Assembly (NCBI GenBank): GCA_019414025.1
Contig: DXMU01000004.1
Coordinates: forward strand, 1-11,549
DNA length: 11,549 bases
Source: Collinsella sp.
GTDB taxonomy: Bacteria > Actinomycetota > Coriobacteriia > Coriobacteriales > Coriobacteriaceae
Direction: 5' to 3'
The position numbers and the translations under genes were made by a program. Shown piece after piece: positions 6,876-11,549 of the stretch; position 1 is the first letter of the stretch; each line of letters starts with the position of its first letter. Below the pieces are notes generated by a model that saw only the letters and a program-made list of their open reading frames with translations, made no database searches and was not told where the DNA came from.

Positions 6876-7802
6876 TTACAGCTTGGCGATGGCGTCGTCC
6901 ACGTGCGAGACGTAGATGTCGTCGACCGCGGCGTTCTGTCCCAGACCCTGGAGCAGGCACGTCACTTCGAAGCCAGCGGCCACGAACTTTGCAGCCCAGC
7001 TGTCGGGGTCGGTCTCGTCTGCCATGTCGTTGTTCGCGTGGTCGCCCGCGACCACCATGAACGGCGCGAGCACGGCCTTCTTGTACCCTGCGGCGCTCGC
7101 GGCGGCGATAACATCCTCGCAGGTCGGCTCAGCCTCGACGGTGCCGACGAAGAACTGCGTCAAGCCCTCGTTCTTGAACACTTCCTGCATCTTGGCATAG
7201 TCGGCGTTGGAATCGGCTTCGGTGCCGTGGCCCATGAGGCACAGCGCCGTCTTGCCGTCGTCGAAGGACGCCATGTTCTCCTTAATGGCTGCGGCCACCT
7301 TCTTGTAGTCGTCGTCGGAGGTGAGCAGCGGGTCGCCGAGCGAGATCTTGTCGAACTTGTCGGCGTACTTGTCGAGCTCGTCTTTCACGTCGGCGTATTC
7401 CAGGCCAGCCATGAGATGCGTCGGCTGCACGACAATTTCCTTCACGCCGTCTTCCACGCAGCGGTCGAGCGCCTCGGTCATGTTGTCGATCGTGATGCCG
7501 TCGCGCTTCTTCAGCTTGTCGATGATGATCTGCGCGGTGAAGGCGCGGCGGATGTCGTAGTCCTGCCAGTACTTCTCGCGGATAGCGTCTTCGATGGCGC
7601 CGATGGTGATGTGGCGCGAGTCGTTGTAGCTCGTGCCGAAGCTCGTGACGAGGATGACCGGCTTCACGGCCTTCTCCTTTTCGCTCGATTTCTCGGAACT
7701 CGCGGAGGTGTTGGAGCAGCCCGCGAGCGCGACTCCGGCGAGCGCGACGGCTCCGGTTGCTGCGGCGCCCATGAAGCCGCGGCGTGACATCTGGTCGGAC
7801 AT
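6876..7802 (-). CDS. cbiK: Exported sirohydrochlorin cobaltochelatase (CbiK family, Tat/lipoprotein signal)
   Basis: A 308-residue member of the anaerobic CbiK family, which inserts Co(II) into sirohydrochlorin. The mature part (about 47-308) carries QPTHLMAGLEY (126-136), MGHGTEADSN (190-199), GTVEAEP (220-226) and APFMVVAGDHANNDM (246-260). His192 and His255 fit the two metal-site histidines of the Salmonella enzyme (His145, His207) in spacing, and Glu135 fits its active-site Glu. The N-terminus is unusual for a biosynthetic enzyme: MSRRGFMG (Tat twin-arginine motif), a hydrophobic stretch and the lipobox LAGC (Cys29), predicting a lipid-anchored protein outside the membrane. The start at 7802 is set by GAGGAAAGG (7810-7818). 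A cobalamin riboswitch lies in its leader. Exported CbiK is known from Desulfovibrio (CbiKP). Its substrate outside the cell could be a scavenged tetrapyrrole, and metal removal is also possible. Confidence 0.92.
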   Translation of the reverse strand: MSDQMSRRGFMGAAATGAVALAGVALAGCSNTSASSEKSSEKEKAVKPVILVTSFGTSYNDSRHITIGAIEDAIREKYWQDYDIRRAFTAQIIIDKLKKRDGITIDNMTEALDRCVEDGVKEIVVQPTHLMAGLEYADVKDELDKYADKFDKISLGDPLLTSDDDYKKVAAAIKENMASFDDGKTALCLMGHGTEADSNADYAKMQEVFKNEGLTQFFVGTVEAEPTCEDVIAAASAAGYKKAVLAPFMVVAGDHANNDMADETDPDSWAAKFVAAGFEVTCLLQGLGQNAAVDDIYVSHVDDAIAKL

Positions 7803-7920
7803 GGTTTTTCCTTTCCTCGGTTTGCCGGTCCCCCGGCGACAGTTGCTTGTCGGCACAAGCGAAAGAAAAGCGCACCCCTCGGGGTTCACAAGGAGCTAAC
7901 GCCACGGCGATGCCGTGAGG
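7803..7920 (-). promoter_or_regulatory. Leader between riboswitch and cbiK: RBS and hairpins (expression platform)
   Basis: Read on the minus strand, the leader has hairpins CACGGC-ATC-GCCGTG (7903-7917), ACCCC-GA-GGGGT (7874-7885) followed by a T-rich CTTTTCTTTC (7861-7870), GCTTGT-GCCG-ACAAGC (7845-7860) and GCCGG-GGGA-CCGGC (7824-7837). The cbiK ribosome binding site GAGGAAAGG follows (7810-7818). The 7874-7861 segment could be a weak terminator. CCTTTTCCTC (7917-7926) at the riboswitch edge is complementary to the ribosome binding site apart from one bulged U, which offers a translational switch. Confidence 0.55.
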
Positions 7921-8064
7921 AAAAGGCGAAGCAGTCTGGCTTGGGGCGCGAGGCGGTTCGCCCGCGCATCCTATACAGTAATGTCCCTTGCCCAGGATTC
8001 CCACCTGGTTCCCTCCGCAAGCCAGCGCGGGCTGTGCGGGCGCCGCGCCGGTCATTTCCTTTTA
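7921..8064 (-). ncRNA. Cobalamin (B12) riboswitch upstream of cbiK
   Basis: The minus-strand RNA carries the conserved core of the cobalamin riboswitch (RF00174 type): GGGAA, then a CCAGG/CCTGG hairpin with loop TGGGAAT, then GCAAGGGACATTACTGTA (compare GGGAAuCCGGUGnGAAUCCGGnGC...CCCGCnACUGU). It continues with a GC-rich stem GCGCGGGCG-AAC-CGCCTCGCGC and ends with AGCCAGACTGC (7931-7941), a form of the B12 box. AAAAGG (8059-8064) and CCTTTT (7921-7926) can close an outer P1 stem. It lies downstream of a strong promoter and ahead of the cbiK/transporter operon, so B12 should control that operon. The exact 5' and 3' limits are approximate. Confidence 0.87.
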
Positions 8065-8097
8065 TCCGATTGTCATATGCTCGTTGCCGAAACTTTT

Positions 8098-8108
8098 ACT
8101 ATGATAGT
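8098..8108. promoter_or_regulatory. Palindromic -10 region readable on both strands
   Basis: ACTAT-G-ATAGT is a perfect palindrome around one base. It gives TATCAT on the minus strand and TATGAT (8100-8105) on the plus strand. The minus reading has a consensus -35; the plus reading has none at standard spacing. It lies between the divergent cbiK and cbiF operons and may start transcription both ways. Confidence 0.5.
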
Positions 8109-8129
8109 GGGCACTTGTGAACGTGTCAA
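8101..8129 (-). promoter_or_regulatory. Sigma70-type promoter of the cbiK/transporter operon
   Basis: On the minus strand TTGACA (8124-8129) and TATCAT (8101-8106) are separated by exactly 17 bases. Transcription would start near 8094, about 30 bases before the riboswitch and about 290 bases before cbiK. This is the best promoter in the window. Confidence 0.85.
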
Positions 8130-8260
8130 AGCCAGGGCGGGCGGCATTGCGGCTCCTGCCTGCGTATTTGCGCCGATTGTCGCCGCAGGCGCCGTGTTTT
8201 GCCCGCCGCGCGAATGGCGGCGTAAACGGTTGCGATGAGAAACGGGAAGGGAAGGCTCGG
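8109..8260 (+). other. Leader of the cbiF operon
   Basis: If the plus-strand operon starts near the palindromic -10, its leader is about 150 bases. It contains GCCTGCG (8158-8164) and its exact complement CGCAGGC (8184-8190), a further CCGCC/GGCGG pair, and the ribosome binding site GGGAAGGGAAGG (8244-8255) before cbiF. The conserved core of a cobalamin riboswitch is not present on this strand, and no open frame here looks coding. Confidence 0.45.
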
Positions 8261-9052
8261 ATGATTCATATCGTTGGCGCAGGCTCGGGCGCCGCCGACC
8301 TTATCACGCTGCGCGGGGCGCGCCTTCTGCGCGCGGCCGACGTGGTCGTTTGGGCGGGAAGCCTTGTGAACCCCGAGCTGCTCGCTGAGTGCAAGGAATC
8401 CTGCATCGTCTACGACAGCGCGCACATGACCTTGGAGGAAGTGCTCGACGTGATGTGCGCGGCGGATGCGCGGGGCGAGGAAGTGGTGCGCCTGCACACG
8501 GGCGACCCGTGCCTGTACGGCGCCATCCAGGAGCAGATGGACGCACTCGACGCGCGCGGCGTGGACTACGAGGTGGTGCCCGGCGTGTCGAGCTTTTGCG
8601 GTGCCGCGGCGGCGCTTCGCCAGGAATACACGCTGCCGGGAATCAGCCAGTCGGTCGTGATCACGCGGCTTTCCGGGCGCACCCCCATGCCCGCGGGCGA
8701 GAGCATGCGCACCATGGCGGAAAGCGGCTCGACTATGGTCATCTTCCTGAGCTCGGGTATGCTCGCCGAGCTTTCCGCTGAGCTTTTGGCCGCGGGCCGC
8801 AGCTCCGACGAGCCGGCGGCGCTCGTGTACAAGGCGACCTGGCCTGAGGAGCGTGTGGTGCGATGCACAGTGGGCACGCTCGCCGATGCGGGCGCGCGAG
8901 AGGGCATCGACCGCACGGCGCTCGTGGTGGTTGGCCGCGTGCTCGGAGCTCGCGGCGGACTTGCGCACGACGGCGCGCAAGCGGAGTCGTACGAGCGCAG
9001 CAAGCTTTACGACCCTTCGTTTGCCACGGGCTATCGGAAGGCGAGCAGCTAG
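8261..9052 (+). CDS. cbiF: Cobalt-precorrin-4 C11-methyltransferase
   Basis: A 263-residue cytoplasmic SAM-dependent enzyme (CbiF/CobM) that methylates C-11 of cobalt-precorrin-4 in the anaerobic corrin pathway. The class III methyltransferase motifs are present in order: GAGSGAADLITLRG (6-19), LHTGDPCLYGA (78-88), VVPGVSSF (105-112) and TRLSGRTPMP (135-144), the last being typical of this family. Length is normal. The ATG at 8261 follows GGGAAGGGAAGG at five bases; the frame is open back to 8117 but that extension looks non-coding and lies in the divergent leader. It heads the biosynthetic operon, transcribed away from the riboswitch-controlled cbiK operon. Its stop is one base before the cbiD start. 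Confidence 0.95.
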   Translation: MIHIVGAGSGAADLITLRGARLLRAADVVVWAGSLVNPELLAECKESCIVYDSAHMTLEEVLDVMCAADARGEEVVRLHTGDPCLYGAIQEQMDALDARGVDYEVVPGVSSFCGAAAALRQEYTLPGISQSVVITRLSGRTPMPAGESMRTMAESGSTMVIFLSSGMLAELSAELLAAGRSSDEPAALVYKATWPEERVVRCTVGTLADAGAREGIDRTALVVVGRVLGARGGLAHDGAQAESYERSKLYDPSFATGYRKASS

Positions 9053-9053
9053 C

Positions 9054-10238
9054 GTGGCCTTCGAGCACTACATATATACTGGGACGACCCGCCTGCGCTG
9101 CGGCTACACCACGGGGAGCTGCGCCGCGCTCGCGGCGAAGGCGGCCTGCGAGATGCTCTTGTCACGAAAGACCGTGGGCCGCGTGTCGATCGTCACCCCC
9201 GGCGGGCTGCCCGTCGAGACGGACGTGGTCGACGCATGCATCGGCGAGGGGTGCGCCCAGTGCGCCGTGCGAAAGGACGCAGGCGACGATGCCGATGTGA
9301 CCGACGGCGTGCTCGTGTACGCGCGCGTGGAACATGCGGGGTCGGGCACGGGCGCTGCGGGCAGCAAGGGCGTGCCCACGCGCGAATCGGAAGTTTCCGT
9401 CGATGGCGGCGTGGGCGTGGGGCGCGTGACGTTGCCCGGGCTCGAGCAGCCGGTGGGGGCGGCCGCCATCAACGCGACGCCGCGCGCGATGATCACTTCG
9501 GCGGTGCGCGAGGTGTGCGCCGCGCACGGCTTTTCTGGAAACATTGCTGTGACGATTTCGGTACCCGAGGGTGTTGCCCTTGCCGAAAAGACCTTCAACC
9601 CGCACCTGGGGATAGAGGACGGCATCTCCATCCTGGGCACGACGGGCATCGTCGAGCCGCGCAGCCTCGCTGCCTTGCGCGACAGCATCGAGCTCGAGAT
9701 CCGGCAGCATGCGGCTATGGGGCGGCGCGGAGTCGTGCTCACGCCCGGCAACTACGGCGGGCAGTTCATCTCGGGGCATTTCCACCTAAACGGTGCGCCG
9801 GTGGTCTTCATCTCCAACTTTGTGGGCGATGCGATTGATTGCTGCGTTCGCGAGGGATTCACCAATGTCCTTCTTGTAGGACACATCGGCAAGTTAGTGA
9901 AGGTCGCGGGCGGCATCATGGACACCCATTCGCGTACCGCCGACTGCCGCGCGGAGATTCTGGCCGCCCACGCGGCCATGGCCGGCGCGGGCGCGAAGAT
10001 CGTGCGCGAGATCATGTCGTCGGTCACGACCACGGCGGCGCTCGAGGTAATCGAGGCCGCCGGCGTGGGGGACGCTGCGCGCGCCTCGCTCGCTGCGGCA
10101 ATCGAGGACAGGTTGCGCCGCCGCGCGGCGGGCGCATGCGACATCGCCGCGGTCGTGTTCGACGCCGAGCGCCGCGAGCTTTTCCGCACGTCGGGCGCCG
10201 ATGCAGTTATCGGGGAATTGGGGGCGACGTATGAGTAA
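9054..10238 (+). CDS. cbiD: Cobalt-precorrin-5B C1-methyltransferase (GTG start)
   Basis: A 394-residue cytoplasmic enzyme of the CbiD family, which adds the C-1 methyl group during anaerobic corrin synthesis. Signature segments are RCGYTTGSCAA (15-25), GVGRVTLPGLEQPVG (121-135), NPHLGIEDGISILGTTG (172-188), TPGNYGGQF (240-248), GHIGKLVKVAGG (276-287) and HSRTADCR (292-299). The first in-frame start after the cbiF stop is GTG at 9054, one base beyond it, and no ATG precedes the conserved N-terminus. GGAAGG lies about 12 bases upstream, a loose spacing that suggests coupling with cbiF. The Met starting at 8853 in this frame lies inside cbiF and is not used. The last eight bases overlap the cbiL remnant. 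Confidence 0.94.
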   Translation: MAFEHYIYTGTTRLRCGYTTGSCAALAAKAACEMLLSRKTVGRVSIVTPGGLPVETDVVDACIGEGCAQCAVRKDAGDDADVTDGVLVYARVEHAGSGTGAAGSKGVPTRESEVSVDGGVGVGRVTLPGLEQPVGAAAINATPRAMITSAVREVCAAHGFSGNIAVTISVPEGVALAEKTFNPHLGIEDGISILGTTGIVEPRSLAALRDSIELEIRQHAAMGRRGVVLTPGNYGGQFISGHFHLNGAPVVFISNFVGDAIDCCVREGFTNVLLVGHIGKLVKVAGGIMDTHSRTADCRAEILAAHAAMAGAGAKIVREIMSSVTTTAALEVIEAAGVGDAARASLAAAIEDRLRRRAAGACDIAAVVFDAERRELFRTSGADAVIGELGATYE

Positions 10239-10464
10239 AGGCGTTCTGTATGGGGTGGGCCGCGCAATCGGCTGGCCGGGGACGAAGGTGGTCATGAAGG
10301 CGCGCCGCTCGCTTGCGGACACGAAGCGCTTTCTTTGCGAGGAGGGCGCCTTCGACGGTGCCGAGCTTGTAGAGGACTGTGGGCTTCCGGGCGAGCGCGT
10401 GTACCGCTCGCTTGACGATGTGCCCGATCGGGGCAGCTACTTCTCGACGATGGTGGTGCGCTAG
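10231..10464 (+). pseudogene. cbiL: Internally deleted precorrin-2 C20-methyltransferase (cbiL remnant)
   Basis: A 77-residue open frame. Residues 1-10 (MSKGVLYGVG) match the start of CbiL/CobI, which normally continues VGPGDPE. From about residue 15 the text matches the C-terminal end of the same family: GTKVVMKARRSL, then AELVEDCGLPGERVYRSL, ending YFSTMVVR. Roughly 150-160 central residues, including the SAM-binding loops and substrate site, are missing, so the product cannot be a methyltransferase. The frame is kept across the junction (about 10258-10275), as are the gene's start, preceded by GGGGG, its 8-bp overlap with cbiD and its stop directly before the cbiG start. Coupling to cbiG would therefore survive. 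It could be a natural in-frame deletion, a retained small protein, or an assembly error. An intact cbiL must exist elsewhere if the pathway works. Confidence 0.8.
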
Positions 10465-11549
10465 ATGAGGGTTTCCTGCATAGCGTTCACTGAGAGGGGG
10501 TATGCGTTGGCGGAGCGCACCGCACGCGCGCTTTCCGATTGCGCGCAGACAGGTGAAGATGACCCTGGCTGGGACGTTTCCGTTTCGCGCGGGTTCGGCG
10601 AGGGGAAGGTTGACCTGCGCGCATGGACGGCGCTCGCGTGGGAAGCGTCGGACGCGCTTCTGTTCGTGGGCGCAGCGGGCATCGCCGTGCGGGCTATCGC
10701 GCCGCATGTCGCCTCGAAGGCAACCGATTCCGCGGTTGTGGCAATCGACGAGGCGGGGCGCTTTGCCGTCCCGCTTTTGTCGGGGCATTTGGGCGGTGCG
10801 AACGAGCTGGCGCAAACTGTGGCACGCGTGGCAGGGGCCATCCCCGTCATCACCACGGCGACCGACGTCCGCGGCGTGTGGGCGGTGGATACGTGGGCGC
10901 GCCGTGCGGGGCTCGCCGTTTCGAATCCCGAGGCCATCAAGCGAGTGTCGGCGCGGCTGCTTTCGGGCGGGCGCGTGGCGCTCTATTCCGACATGCCGAT
11001 TTCGGGACAGCCGCCTGAGGGGGTTGACACTGCGCCCGACCGCGCTCGGGCCGATATCGTCGTGTCGCCGTTCGCTGGCGCGAATGCAGGTGCGTCCGTT
11101 TGCGCGGCGGAGACAACGGGCGTGGTCGTGCCCGCCGGTGAGACGGGGAAGCCGGCGGGCGTACGGGCGCAGCCGCCTGCGCCCGAGCCGCTTCGCCTTG
11201 TCGTGCCCTGCATCGTTGCGGGCATAGGGTGCCGTCGCGGTGCGTGCGCCGAAGCGATCGGGGAGGCGTTTCTTCTCGCGTGCGGGCAGGCGGGCATCTC
11301 GCCTTCGGCCGTCCGCGAGGCGGCGACGATCGACGTGAAGGCGCACGAGGAGGGTCTGCTCGCCTTCTGCCGCGCGCGCAATATCCCGCTTGCGACGTAT
11401 TCCGCAAAGGAGTTGTCGCAGGTCGAAGGCAGCGTTTCGCCATCTGATTTCGTGCGCGCGACGGTGGGGGTCGACAACGTGTGCGAGCGCGCGGCGCTCG
11501 CGGACGGGGGCAAACTTATCTTCCCGAAGTTCGCTCACGGCGGCGTGAC
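10465..11549 (+). CDS. cbiG: Cobalt-precorrin-5A hydrolase CbiG (3' end beyond window)
   Basis: An open frame from ATG 10465 to the window end without a stop, 361 complete codons. CbiG opens the delta-lactone of cobalt-precorrin-5A and releases acetaldehyde, just before CbiD acts. The N-terminal domain has FVGAAGIAVRAIAPH (67-81) and PLLSGHLGGAN (103-113), which identify CbiG. A variable middle part (about 150-235) follows, then the CobE/CbiG C-terminal domain with VAGIGCRRG (241-249), TIDVKAHEEGLLAF (308-321) and FPKFAHGGV at the end. This is already a nearly full-length CbiG, so the frame may end soon or continue as a fusion, as CbiG-CbiH fusions are known. Its ATG abuts the stop of the cbiL remnant (TAGATG). 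Confidence 0.93.
   Translation, partial: MRVSCIAFTERGYALAERTARALSDCAQTGEDDPGWDVSVSRGFGEGKVDLRAWTALAWEASDALLFVGAAGIAVRAIAPHVASKATDSAVVAIDEAGRFAVPLLSGHLGGANELAQTVARVAGAIPVITTATDVRGVWAVDTWARRAGLAVSNPEAIKRVSARLLSGGRVALYSDMPISGQPPEGVDTAPDRARADIVVSPFAGANAGASVCAAETTGVVVPAGETGKPAGVRAQPPAPEPLRLVVPCIVAGIGCRRGACAEAIGEAFLLACGQAGISPSAVREAATIDVKAHEEGLLAFCRARNIPLATYSAKELSQVEGSVSPSDFVRATVGVDNVCERAALADGGKLIFPKFAHGGV

Noticed and set aside
7915..8238. Plus-strand open frame of 107 codons in the divergent control region
   Set aside because: It lies opposite the cobalamin riboswitch and across the promoter; no ribosome binding site or family resemblance.
8109..8260. A second cobalamin riboswitch on the plus strand before cbiF
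   Set aside because: GCCAGG and CCTGCC strings occur, but the conserved GGGAA...GAATC...ACTGT core is missing and the order of elements is wrong.
10502..11227. Plus-strand open frame of 241 codons near the window end
   Set aside because: It overlaps cbiG in another frame; the cbiG frame shows clear family motifs throughout, while this one is Arg-rich and unrecognisable.

Overview
The window looks like part of the chromosome of a GC-rich anaerobic actinobacterium, most likely a gut Coriobacteriia (Collinsella/Eggerthellaceae-like). That placement is inferred from the gene families, the GTG and GC-rich codon use, and an anaerobic-type (CbiK/CbiD/CbiG) cobalamin route. It was not checked by a database search.

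Layout. Bases 1-54 are the 3' part of a tRNA-Glu(CUC), followed by a clear terminator. A plus-strand membrane protein of the flippase-like (UPF0104/AglD) family (206-1513) and a TetR-family regulator (1630-2241) follow. These two genes are of moderate GC. At about 2242-2336 lies a short remnant of an IS3-family (IS150-type) transposase, and from there to the end of the window the DNA is visibly richer in GC. The remnant therefore appears to mark the edge of a separate block devoted to tetrapyrrole/cobalamin metabolism.

The block has two divergent operons around a 458-bp control region (7803-8260). The minus-strand operon has a strong sigma70-type promoter (TTGACA-17-TATCAT) and a cobalamin riboswitch. 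It encodes an exported CbiK-type cobaltochelatase carrying both a Tat motif and a lipobox, a small lipoprotein, a substrate-binding lipoprotein with an extra N-terminal beta-rich domain, a FecCD-type permease, and an ATPase with a C-terminal extension. The small lipoprotein and the N-terminal domain of the binding protein appear related to each other. The arrangement suggests a B12-regulated surface system that captures, metallates or demetallates, and imports a tetrapyrrole or corrinoid.

The plus-strand operon encodes corrin-ring enzymes: CbiF, CbiD (GTG start), an internally deleted CbiL, and CbiG, which runs off the window end. The CbiL remnant keeps about ten N-terminal residues and the C-terminal tail in one frame but lacks the whole methyltransferase core, so this locus cannot supply the C20 methylation. 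The most notable points are the exported, riboswitch-controlled chelatase/import system, the in-frame cbiL deletion, the transposase scar at the composition boundary, the palindromic -10 element shared by both strands in the divergent promoter region, and a possible pairing between the riboswitch 3' edge and the cbiK ribosome binding site.
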